Made by a program: the position numbers and the translations under genes. Of a DNA stretch of 19,446 nucleotides, positions 1 through 6,959 are shown one piece after another. Position 1 is the first letter of the stretch. Each line of letters opens with the position of its first letter. Below the pieces are notes generated by a model. It was not told where the DNA came from, ran no database searches, and saw only the letters and a program-made list of their open reading frames with translations. This stretch comes from Patescibacteria group bacterium (lineage in GTDB: Bacteria > Patescibacteriota > Patescibacteriia > XYB2-FULL-38-15), in NCBI GenBank assembly GCA_018818855.1, contig JAHIRI010000023.1, positions 1 through 19,446 on the forward strand, given 5' to 3'.

Positions 1-2
1 AA

Positions 3-11
3 TGTTATAAT
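3..11 (+). promoter_or_regulatory. Extended -10 promoter element for the exporter operon
   Basis: TG at 3-4, one base, then TATAAT at 6-11 is a perfect extended -10 element. The start point would lie near 18, leaving a leader of about 20 nt before the ATG at 38. Any -35 box lies off the window. The region is very AT-rich, so chance similarity is possible. Confidence 0.5.
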
Positions 12-37
12 AATAATAAATTATTAATCAAATTTAT

Positions 38-1906
38 ATGGGGAATATTATAAATTTTCTAAAGACACTGATTAAGAAAAAACTCTTTTGGGTTGCCTTG
101 ATTATAGTTGGTTTGGGGGGATGGTATTTTATTGATAGATCAATAACCGCCAATAAAATTGAATATGTTACTGAAGACGCGAAAGTTACAAATATAACAC
201 GGACGGTTTCGGCAACCGGGACGGTTACTACCTCAGATAAGATTGATTTAAATTTTAAAATATCCGGAACACTTTTGGAAATTTCAGTGACCGAAGATGA
301 TGAAGTGACAACTGGCCAAGTTTTAGCAAAGCTTGATGATAAAAGCGCCAGAAGCCAGGTGGAGCAAGCCAGGGCCAGTTTGTCTTCGGCAGTTTCAAAT
401 TTAAATAAAATTTTAGCCGGGGCAAGTTCGGAAGATGTTAAAATTTCCGAACAGACAGTGAACAATGCCAAGTCGGCTTATGAAAGTGCCAAGCGGGATT
501 ACGACGCGCTCGTGGAAAAATTAGCCAAGGACATTGAGGGTTATGAAAAGGCGGTGACTACGGCAGAAACTTCATTGGTGGATAGCCAAAGAAATTTAGA
601 AAATGCAAGAGTTTATTATGATCAAGCGGTTGCCAACGCAAAGAGCAGCGCCATAACTTCAATGGAAACCAATTTGTTGCTCGGCGACATTATTTTAAAT
701 AATATTAGTTATAATTTATCTATTGTCAGAAGTGGTTTGACGGCAAACCAACAGGAAGTTTACGCGGCTGACAATGACAGGCTCGCGGCAATAGGTTTAT
801 CGGCGACGGCAAAAATTACTTTGGCTTCCGCAAAAATTAGCAACGATGCTAATGAAATTCATTCTGCCCTGAATCAATCCGTTTCAGCCTTAAATAAAGT
901 TTTGACTTCACTGTCACATCTTTTGACGGCGGCTTCCACGGCCGCGGCAGGCAGTCCGAACGAATTAACAACCATTGAAACTTTAAAAACAAGCATTAAA
1001 ACAGACCAAACTTCAACTTCCACTGCTCTATCCGCAGTACAATCCGCACAACAATCGTTTTTGAACGCGGAAAATAATTATCAGACTCAATTTGATACAT
1101 ACCAGGCGGCAGTTAATACGGCTAACAGCAGTCTTGCAACAGCCCGCGCTAATCTTTCCACAGCCCAAGCGAGTAAAAATGTCCAGCTCGCCAGTTATCA
1201 AGCCAGTGTAGACAGCGCTCTGGGATCTTATAATTTAGCCAAAGCCCAACTCAATTACAAAACCGCCGCGCCGCGCACCGCTGATGTTTCCTATTATCGG
1301 GCTCAAGTGTCCCAGGCGCAGGCTTCTCTTGATTATTATGTAAGCCAGCTTGACGATTATACCTTAAAGGCTCCTACTGATGGAAAAATTTCTTTTGTAA
1401 ATTACAGCGCCGGAGAGCAGACGAGTTCGACCAAGGCGGTCATTTCCATGTTGGGAAAAAATAAATTTTATATCGAAGTTGATATTCCGGAATCAGATAT
1501 TACAAAAGTAAAAATCGGAAATCCGGTTTCAATTACCCTTGACGCTTACTCCGACGACGTGAAATTTGGAGGCCAAGTAATTTTAATTTATCCGGCAGAA
1601 ACAGTTATTCAAGACGTTATTTATTATAAAGTTAAAGTAGAAATAAATGAATCTGAGCATGAGGTTAAATCAGGTATGACGGCAAATTGCGACATACTGA
1701 CATCAAGCCGTGAGAACGCCCTTTCCGTGCCTTACCGGGCGCTTCAACAAGACGACATCGGTCGAAAGTTTGTGAGAATTCTTGTAAACGAGAAACCCGT
1801 AGAAAAAGATGTTGAAGTCGGACTTCGCGGAGACAACGGAGAAATTGAAGTTATTTCTGGGTTGAATGCCGGAGATAAAGTAATTGTCCTTGAGAAAAAA
1901 CCATAA
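38..1906 (+). CDS. Membrane-fusion (MacA/HlyD-like) adaptor of an ABC exporter
   Basis: This is a 622-aa periplasmic-adaptor-type protein that should link the membrane permease to the outside. An N-terminal membrane anchor (about residues 15-32, after a Lys-rich start) is followed by the first half of a lipoyl domain (about 60-103, with SGTLLEISVTEDDEV and GQVLAKLDD). A very long Ala/Ser/Gln-rich helical region spans about 104-435. The second lipoyl half begins at YTLKAPTDGKI near 440, and beta-barrel and membrane-proximal domains run to the end (KSGMTANCDI, GLNAGDKVIVLE). Typical MacA is about 370 aa, and the excess is nearly all in the helical region. The ATG at 38 is the natural start, with no Shine-Dalgarno but a -10 box just upstream. 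The ATPase and permeases that follow confirm the exporter context. The substrate cannot be told from sequence. The family call is firm; an exact MacA orthologue is not claimed. Confidence 0.9.
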   Translation: MGNIINFLKTLIKKKLFWVALIIVGLGGWYFIDRSITANKIEYVTEDAKVTNITRTVSATGTVTTSDKIDLNFKISGTLLEISVTEDDEVTTGQVLAKLDDKSARSQVEQARASLSSAVSNLNKILAGASSEDVKISEQTVNNAKSAYESAKRDYDALVEKLAKDIEGYEKAVTTAETSLVDSQRNLENARVYYDQAVANAKSSAITSMETNLLLGDIILNNISYNLSIVRSGLTANQQEVYAADNDRLAAIGLSATAKITLASAKISNDANEIHSALNQSVSALNKVLTSLSHLLTAASTAAAGSPNELTTIETLKTSIKTDQTSTSTALSAVQSAQQSFLNAENNYQTQFDTYQAAVNTANSSLATARANLSTAQASKNVQLASYQASVDSALGSYNLAKAQLNYKTAAPRTADVSYYRAQVSQAQASLDYYVSQLDDYTLKAPTDGKISFVNYSAGEQTSSTKAVISMLGKNKFYIEVDIPESDITKVKIGNPVSITLDAYSDDVKFGGQVILIYPAETVIQDVIYYKVKVEINESEHEVKSGMTANCDILTSSRENALSVPYRALQQDDIGRKFVRILVNEKPVEKDVEVGLRGDNGEIEVISGLNAGDKVIVLEKKP

Positions 1907-1975
1907 GCGCCATTGTGGCGCCGGAAATCGTCGCTCGCCCCAAATAAAAACCCCGTTTTTGCTTGTGGGCTCGCT
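1907..1975. repeat. Two adjacent hairpins in the adaptor-ATPase gap
   Basis: Directly after the adaptor stop codon, GCGCCA (1907-1912) and TGGCGC (1916-1921) form a perfect 6-bp stem with a TTG loop. A second, larger imperfect hairpin spans 1937-1970. Its outer arms are GCCCCAA (1937-1943) and TTGTGGGC (1963-1970, one bulged T), and its inner arms are AAAAAC (1946-1951) and GTTTTT (1955-1960) around CCC. It is bracketed by TCGCT at 1931-1935 and 1971-1975. It may be an RNA structure setting the adaptor/ATPase ratio, or a small dispersed repeat element. Only the pairing is seen; function is inferred. Confidence 0.6.
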
Positions 1976-1987
1976 AGGAATTATAAT

Positions 1988-2719
1988 ATGGACCAGCCGC
2001 TTATTAAAACAATTCATCTTTGCAAAGAATACGATAACGACGGAGTTGTTACCAAGGTTTTGCATAACATAGATTTGGAAATAAAAAGGGGAGAGTTTGC
2101 CGCGATTATGGGACCGTCAGGTTCCGGGAAATCAACCTTGATGCAAATCTTGGGTTTTTTAGAGCGTCCAACTTGTGGGCAATATTTTTTTGACGGAAAA
2201 GAAGGCGGCCAATTTACCGACGATGAATTGGCGGCGATAAGAAATGAAAAAATCGGATTTATTTTTCAATCTTTTAATCTTTTGCCAAAGACTTCGGTTT
2301 TTGATAATGTCCGCCTGCCGCTTTTGTATGACGAAAAACATAGAATAAAAAATCAGCACGAAGCGATCATCGCGGCAATTAAGGCGGTTGGTTTATATCA
2401 TCGGATGGATAATCTCTCCAATCAATTATCCGGCGGCGAAAAGCAAAGAGTGGCCATCGCCCGGGCGCTCGTCACCGAGCCGGAGTTGATTTTTGCCGAT
2501 GAGCCGACAGGAAACCTGGACTCTAAAAGTGGAAAGATAATTATGGAAATTTTGCAGGATTTAAATGAAAAAGGGAAAACAATCATTCTTGTCACTCACG
2601 AAAAATACACAGCCGAACACGCTCGGCGCATTATTAAAATTATGGATGGAACGGTTGAAAACGATTACCTCGTCAAGGAACGGTTGTTCGCGAAAAACGC
2701 CAATGATTTAATCAAATAG
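1988..2719 (+). CDS. ABC transporter ATP-binding protein (MacB/LolD type)
   Basis: This 243-aa cytoplasmic nucleotide-binding subunit powers the export complex. All motifs are intact and in order: Walker A GPSGSGKST, Q-loop FQSFNLLP, signature LSGGEKQRVAIARAL, Walker B LIFADEPTGNLD, and the H-loop histidine in ILVTHE. The reading frame is open upstream to a TTG at 1913, but that extension translates the hairpin region into a sequence unlike the family. The ATG at 1988 gives a normal N-terminus (MDQPLIKTIHLCKEY) and has AGGA at 1976-1979, eight bases upstream. In classical MacB the ATPase is fused to the permease; here it is separate, as in LolD or Gram-positive systems. The first permease starts five bases after its stop. 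Confidence 0.95.
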   Translation: MDQPLIKTIHLCKEYDNDGVVTKVLHNIDLEIKRGEFAAIMGPSGSGKSTLMQILGFLERPTCGQYFFDGKEGGQFTDDELAAIRNEKIGFIFQSFNLLPKTSVFDNVRLPLLYDEKHRIKNQHEAIIAAIKAVGLYHRMDNLSNQLSGGEKQRVAIARALVTEPELIFADEPTGNLDSKSGKIIMEILQDLNEKGKTIILVTHEKYTAEHARRIIKIMDGTVENDYLVKERLFAKNANDLIK

Positions 2720-2724
2720 CGGGT

Positions 2725-3966
2725 ATGGATTTAAGATCAACAATCCACATTGCCTACATAGGACTTAAAACAAAAAAATCCCGAACATTTATGACAATGC
2801 TCGGGATAATTATTGGTATTTCCTCAGTTATTATTATTGTTTCAGTGGGTAACGGCGCTCAGAGTTTGATTTTAAATCAGGTTAAAAGTATGGGGTCAAA
2901 TTTAATCGGTATTTATCCCGGCGCCTCCGAAGAGTCCGGTCCGCCGCCTTCAGCCCTGGGGATTGTTGACACAAGTTTGAAAAATGACGATCTTGACGCT
3001 GTTATGGAAAACAATAACGTCCCGAACGCCATAGCCGTGACCTACTACGATCGCGGAGTGGGCACATTCCAATGGCGCGATCAAAAATACGACGGAACTT
3101 TTGTCGGTACGACCGCAAGTTATATTGATGTCCATAGCGTGGAAGTTGAAAGCGGTCGTTTTTTTACCAAAGACGAGGAAAAAGATTTAGCAAGAGTTGT
3201 TGTTTTGGGATATGAGGTTAAAGAGAATCTTTTCGGCGACAACAACCCGATCGGCCAGAGCATTAAAATTAAAAAAGAACAATTTAAAGTTATTGGCGTT
3301 ATTGGAAAGCGCGGCACACAACTTTTTGAAAATCAGGATAATCTGGCATTTATTCCAATTTTCACTTGCCAAAAAATAATGCTGGGAATTAATTACGTTT
3401 CCTTGGCCAGAGTGCAAATAGATTCCGAGGAAAATACAGACCAAGCAGTTGCCGACATTAGGGCCTTGCTTAGAGAAAGACATAAACTAGAGAAGAACGA
3501 ACCCGATGATTTTTCTATCAGACCACAAACTCAGGCGATTGAAATTTTTTCTTCAATAACAGATTCTTTAACTTATTTTTTGGCGGCGATCGCGGCGATT
3601 TCTCTTTTGGTCGGAGGAATTGGAATTATGAATATAATGCTTATTGCTGTTGTGGAGCGGACTCGCGAGGTTGGATTGCGTAAAGCTTTGGGAGCAAAAA
3701 ATAAAAATATCTTAAGTCAGTTTCTGGCTGAAGCAGTTGTCGTAACTTTAAGTGGAGGAGTGGTCGGTGTAATTTTTGGCGTGCTGGTTTCATTTTTAGT
3801 CGCCATGGTGGCGCGTCAACTCGGTTATCAATGGGATCTTGTAATTTCATACTCCGCGATTTTATTATCCTGTACAATTTCTATTTTGATAGGATTAATT
3901 TTTGGAGTTTATCCGGCGCAAAAAGCCGCTAAACTTAATCCGATTGAGGCCTTACGATATGAGTAG
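2725..3966 (+). CDS. MacB/FtsX-family ABC permease, first of two
   Basis: This 413-aa permease has the standard MacB layout. One N-terminal membrane helix (about 22-42, MLGIIIGISSVIIIVSVGNG) is followed by an external MacB_PCD-type domain (about 45-270, with the family-typical LARVVVLG and IGQSIKIKKEQFKVIGV) and three C-terminal helices (about 283-310, 327-358, 370-398). The FtsX signature is clear in ERTREVGLRKALGAK after the second helix and in the closing GVYPAQKAAKLNPIEALRYE. It is clearly homologous to the permease that follows, which suggests the two form a heterodimer over the shared ATPase. Its stop codon overlaps the next start by eight bases. Confidence 0.93.
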   Translation: MDLRSTIHIAYIGLKTKKSRTFMTMLGIIIGISSVIIIVSVGNGAQSLILNQVKSMGSNLIGIYPGASEESGPPPSALGIVDTSLKNDDLDAVMENNNVPNAIAVTYYDRGVGTFQWRDQKYDGTFVGTTASYIDVHSVEVESGRFFTKDEEKDLARVVVLGYEVKENLFGDNNPIGQSIKIKKEQFKVIGVIGKRGTQLFENQDNLAFIPIFTCQKIMLGINYVSLARVQIDSEENTDQAVADIRALLRERHKLEKNEPDDFSIRPQTQAIEIFSSITDSLTYFLAAIAAISLLVGGIGIMNIMLIAVVERTREVGLRKALGAKNKNILSQFLAEAVVVTLSGGVVGVIFGVLVSFLVAMVARQLGYQWDLVISYSAILLSCTISILIGLIFGVYPAQKAAKLNPIEALRYE

Positions 3967-5224
3967 ATTCAATTTAAATTTTTTAAAAACACCGGGGAAG
4001 ATTGCTCTGGATGCCATGTGGCGGCATAAGGTGAGAGCGGCTTTGACGATACTTGGAATCACGGTTGGGATTACGGCCGTGATTGTTGTTCTTTCGGCTG
4101 GCCGGGCGATTGAGGATTTTATTGTTGGGCAGGTGACAATGTTCGGGACTGACTACATTAACGTTGAAGTTAAAGTTCCGTCAACCGAACATGTTTCAAG
4201 TGAAAATGTTTCAAGTATGGCGCAGGGCGTTACTGTCACCACTCTTAAAGAAAAGGACGCGGAAGAATTGAAAAAAATTGCCAACGTCCGCGATGTTTAT
4301 TCCGGGCAAACCGGACAGGCCGTTTTTTCCTATCAGGATCAAAATAAAGTAACTTTAATTTTTGGAGTTACCGAATCGTTTGACGCGATAGATTCTGGAG
4401 AATTGGATGAGGGGAGATTTTTTACCGATGCTGAAGATAAAAGTTTGGCGCGCGTCGTTGTTTTGGGGAGCAGTCTTAAGGAAAAACTTTTTGGCGACGA
4501 GGACGCCGTGGGAAAGCAAATAAAAATAAAAAAGCAAAGTTATAGAGTTATAGGCGTGATGAAAGAACGGGGGGGCGCTGGAATTTTTTCTTTTGACGAC
4601 ATCGCCTTTTTACCACTGCAAACTTTGCAAAAATTAATTTTAGGAATAGATTATGTTCAGTTTATTTATCTTCAAGTTGAGAACACGGCCCTGACCGACG
4701 TTACGGTTGACGATGTGACGGTTCGAATGAGAGAACTTCATAAAATAGATGATCCTACAAAAGACGATTTTGCCGTGATGTCCGCTGCAGAGGGCTTGGC
4801 GTTACTTGGAACGATTACTGGAGCAATAAAAATTTTACTTTTTGCTCTGGCTTCAATTTCGCTTGTGGTTGGCGGCGTGGGAATTATGAACGTGATGTAT
4901 GTGGCTGTGGCCGAACGAACTTTTGAAATAGGTTTGCGCAAAGCCATCGGCGCCAAGAGCAGAGATATTTTAAGTCAATTTTTGGCCGAAGCGGTTGTGA
5001 TTACTTTTCTTGGCGGAATAGCAGGAATCGCAATTGGCACGGGATTATCTTACCTTGTTAGTGTTGTGGCAAATTCATTCGGTTACGCCTGGAAATTTCA
5101 TTTTTCACCGCAATATATTTTATTGGCGGTTGGTGTTTCTGTTTTAGTCGGGATCATTTCTGGAATTTATCCGGCCCGCACGGCGGCGCGTCTTGAACCG
5201 ATCGTGGCTTTAAAAAGAGAGTAA
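3959..5224 (+). CDS. MacB/FtsX-family ABC permease, second of two
   Basis: This 421-aa paralogue of the upstream permease has the same four-helix plan and external domain. Shared landmarks are GITVGITAVIVVLSAGRA in the first helix, LARVVVLGSSLKEKLFGD and VGKQIKIKKQSYRVIGV in the external domain, ERTFEIGLRKAIGAK after the second helix, and GIYPARTAARLEPIVALKRE at the end. I chose the ATG at 3959. It overlaps the previous gene's stop in ATGAGTAG and begins with MSRFNLNFLK, whereas the open frame back to 3902 only re-reads the conserved end of the first permease. The overlap suggests translational coupling and equal production of the two subunits. Confidence 0.93.
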   Translation: MSRFNLNFLKTPGKIALDAMWRHKVRAALTILGITVGITAVIVVLSAGRAIEDFIVGQVTMFGTDYINVEVKVPSTEHVSSENVSSMAQGVTVTTLKEKDAEELKKIANVRDVYSGQTGQAVFSYQDQNKVTLIFGVTESFDAIDSGELDEGRFFTDAEDKSLARVVVLGSSLKEKLFGDEDAVGKQIKIKKQSYRVIGVMKERGGAGIFSFDDIAFLPLQTLQKLILGIDYVQFIYLQVENTALTDVTVDDVTVRMRELHKIDDPTKDDFAVMSAAEGLALLGTITGAIKILLFALASISLVVGGVGIMNVMYVAVAERTFEIGLRKAIGAKSRDILSQFLAEAVVITFLGGIAGIAIGTGLSYLVSVVANSFGYAWKFHFSPQYILLAVGVSVLVGIISGIYPARTAARLEPIVALKRE

Positions 5225-5241
5225 TTAATAATTTAAAATTT

Positions 5242-5556
5242 GTGAACAAACAAAAAATTTGGTTGTGGTCGGCGGTTAACGCCATAGGAGTTTTCCTCTA
5301 CGTGATGCTCGTCGTCTGGGTTATCACAAACGGCGAAAAGATTTTTGGTCAGATGCAAAATTTTTGGGGACCGGTGGCGTTTTTACTACTCTTCGTTTTT
5401 TCGGCGTTAGTTTGCGGAATACTTGTTTGTGGCCGACCGATTTATCTTTGGTTTGATAACGCAAAAAAAGAAGCCGTGAAAATGCTTCTTTTTACCGTAG
5501 CAAATTTATTTGTAATTCTTTTGCTGGCGCTCTTGGTGAATCTTTTGGTTAGATAA
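5242..5556 (+). CDS. Small three-helix membrane protein of the exporter operon
   Basis: This is a 104-aa protein that I do not recognise. It has three hydrophobic helices: about residues 10-29 (VNAIGVFLYVMLVVWVITNG), 41-63 (VAFLLLFVFSALVCGILVC) and 80-103. A short loop with YLWFDNAKKEAVKM lies before the last helix. The start is a GTG at 5242, 17 nt after the second permease stop; no ATG fits. There is no Shine-Dalgarno. It ends 24 nt before the shared terminator hairpin, so it is almost certainly the last gene of the exporter operon. It may be an accessory or assembly subunit, but this rests on position alone. Confidence 0.75.
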   Translation: MNKQKIWLWSAVNAIGVFLYVMLVVWVITNGEKIFGQMQNFWGPVAFLLLFVFSALVCGILVCGRPIYLWFDNAKKEAVKMLLFTVANLFVILLLALLVNLLVR

Positions 5557-5580
5557 AAGAGTTAGATAAAATTTAGTTCT

Positions 5581-5607
5581 AAAAACGGGCTTCGCGGCCC
5601 GTTTTTT
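5581..5607. terminator. Bidirectional rho-independent terminator between convergent operons
   Basis: AAAAACGGGC (5581-5590) and GCCCGTTTTT (5597-5606) form a perfect 10-bp stem with loop TTCGCG. The GC-rich core is flanked by A on the left and T on the right, so it can stop the exporter operon on the + strand and the DUF389 operon (stop at 5612) on the - strand. Confidence 0.88.
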
Positions 5608-5611
5608 GTTT

Positions 5612-6301
5612 TTATAATTCTTTTTCTTTTTGAATTTCTTTTTCTTCTTTGGCGACCGCTTCGCTGGCCACTTTTCTTTTAACGTAAAAATTCATCAGAG
5701 AAAAAACTATAATACTTGAGAAAATTATGCCGGCGGCGTTGACTACGAAAAAAATCAAAGAACTGCTAATAATATGCCAATCTAATCTTGCGATGCCAAT
5801 GCCCGTGACGGCAAGCGGCGGGATAAGAGCTACGGAAATCGCGACGCCCGGTAGAGTTTCATTGAGTTGCGGTTTTACGAGCGCGAAAGAAACGGCGAGA
5901 CCAGCGACAACCGCGATGGCAAGATAGGGAAGCGAGGGTGCGGTTCGTGCCATAATTTCTTCAGTCAAGTCAGACTGTCCTAAAAAGAGGGCGACGAGAG
6001 CCGCGGCTGCGACGCCCAAAATAATTGATTTTAAGAGAGTAAAAAATGAAAGAGAAATTAGTTTGCCGTCGGCCATAACAATGCCTAATGCTAAACTAAG
6101 AATTGGTGAGAGAATCGGAGCGATGAGCATGCTCCCAATGATGACCGCACTGCTATTTAAGAAGAGTCCAAAAGTCGCCATGAGCATTGAAAGAATAACC
6201 ATTAGAAAAAAATCTTGCCGTGGAGAGCTCGCAGAAATTAAATGTTGGACGGCTTCTGATTTTTCTCTTTCATCAAGATTGTGCAAAATAGAAATAGCCA
6301 T
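5612..6301 (-). CDS. DUF389 family membrane protein
   Basis: This 229-aa integral membrane protein belongs to the DUF389 (uncharacterised hydrophobic domain) family, whose role is not established. Family landmarks are visible: SSAVIIGSMLIAPILSP at about residues 50-66, and LPGVAISVALIPPLAVTG at about 147-164. Roughly six hydrophobic segments span residues 32-205. The N-terminus (MAISILHNLDEREKSEAVQHLI) and the charged tail (KEEKEIQKEKEL) are soluble. The start ATG (complement of 6299-6301) lies ten bases after the stop of the Sua5-like gene, so it is the last gene of a three-gene transcript that ends at the shared hairpin. No substrate can be proposed from the sequence. Confidence 0.9.
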   Translation of the reverse strand: MAISILHNLDEREKSEAVQHLISASSPRQDFFLMVILSMLMATFGLFLNSSAVIIGSMLIAPILSPILSLALGIVMADGKLISLSFFTLLKSIILGVAAAALVALFLGQSDLTEEIMARTAPSLPYLAIAVVAGLAVSFALVKPQLNETLPGVAISVALIPPLAVTGIGIARLDWHIISSSLIFFVVNAAGIIFSSIIVFSLMNFYVKRKVASEAVAKEEKEIQKEKEL

Positions 6302-6311
6302 ATTTTTTAAA

Positions 6312-6959
6312 TTATTTTTTAATTATTTTTCCGAGATATTTTTCAAGATTTTTTACAGAGACGGCGCCCGAGCGGAGAATGGCCGGCGGCGAGGTCGTAA
6401 GATCTAAAACAGTTGATTCTCGGCCGAGTTTAGTTTTTCCGCCGTCTAAGATGAGACCAATTTTATTGTTTAGATATTTTTTAACTTCACGGGCTGTGGT
6501 CGAGCTTTTTTTATTTGAAATGTTTGCCGATGTTACGGTAAGCGGTTGGTCGAGCGCGCTGATCAAGGCGAGGGCTACGGGGTTTGCCGGTACACGAACG
6601 CCGACAGATTTTTTTCCGGCAGTAACCGCGCTGGAAATTATTTTTTTCTTTTTGAGAACTATTGTCAGTGGCCCGGGCCAGAATTTATTAATTAGTTTTT
6701 TTATTTTTGGCGCAGTAAAAGTGTATTTTTTTAGATCGTCTCTTTTTGAAATTAAAATTGGCAGGGGACTAGAAAGCGATCTTTTCTTAACTTTATAAAT
6801 TTTTTTTACAGCCGCGGAATTTGTGGCGAGAGCGCCCAGCCCGTAAACCGTGTCTGTCGGAAAAGCGACCAAGCCGCCGCGTTTTAAAATTTGAGCAGCG
6901 ATTTTTATTTTTGCGGGTTCCGGCTTTTTTGGATTTATTTTAACAATTAAAGTTTTCAT
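6312..6959 (-). CDS. tsaC: Sua5/YciO/YrdC-type L-threonylcarbamoyladenylate synthase
   Basis: This 215-aa enzyme is predicted to make threonylcarbamoyl-AMP from threonine, bicarbonate and ATP, the first step of t6A37 modification of ANN-decoding tRNAs. YrdC-fold motifs are intact: GGLVAFPTDTVYGLG (about 29-43), the basic KVKKRSLSSPLPIL segment, WPGPLTIVL, VGVRVPA, the SANIS motif in LTVTSANIS, and GRESTVLDLT with ILRSGAVS near the end. The length matches the short TsaC form; the extra C-terminal Sua5 domain is absent. Its ATG overlaps the phosphorylase stop by one base (TAATG), which implies translational coupling. YciO paralogues look similar, so a YciO identity is not excluded. The family is certain; the exact role is likely. 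Confidence 0.9.
   Translation of the reverse strand: MKTLIVKINPKKPEPAKIKIAAQILKRGGLVAFPTDTVYGLGALATNSAAVKKIYKVKKRSLSSPLPILISKRDDLKKYTFTAPKIKKLINKFWPGPLTIVLKKKKIISSAVTAGKKSVGVRVPANPVALALISALDQPLTVTSANISNKKSSTTAREVKKYLNNKIGLILDGGKTKLGRESTVLDLTTSPPAILRSGAVSVKNLEKYLGKIIKK

Noticed and set aside
34..471. 145-codon open frame on the - strand under the adaptor gene
   Set aside because: It lies wholly within the well-supported adaptor gene, has Ser/Leu-rich low-complexity content typical of antisense shadows, and has no promoter or family match.
1982..1987. TATAAT immediately before the ATPase ATG as a promoter
   Set aside because: It touches the start codon, so +1 would fall inside the gene, and no -35 is present. 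AT-rich chance is a better explanation.
1913..1987. N-terminal extension of the ABC ATPase from a TTG start
   Set aside because: The extension reads through hairpin DNA and does not resemble the family; the ATG at 1988 gives a standard N-terminus.
3902..3958. Longer start for the second permease
   Set aside because: It would translate the conserved 3' end of the first permease out of frame; ATGAGTAG at 3959 is a normal coupled start.
4189..4218. Short tandem repeat ATGTTTCAAGT (two copies) as a slippage or regulatory element
   Set aside because: It lies inside the second permease, keeps no special frame property, and encodes an ordinary loop (HVSSENVSS).
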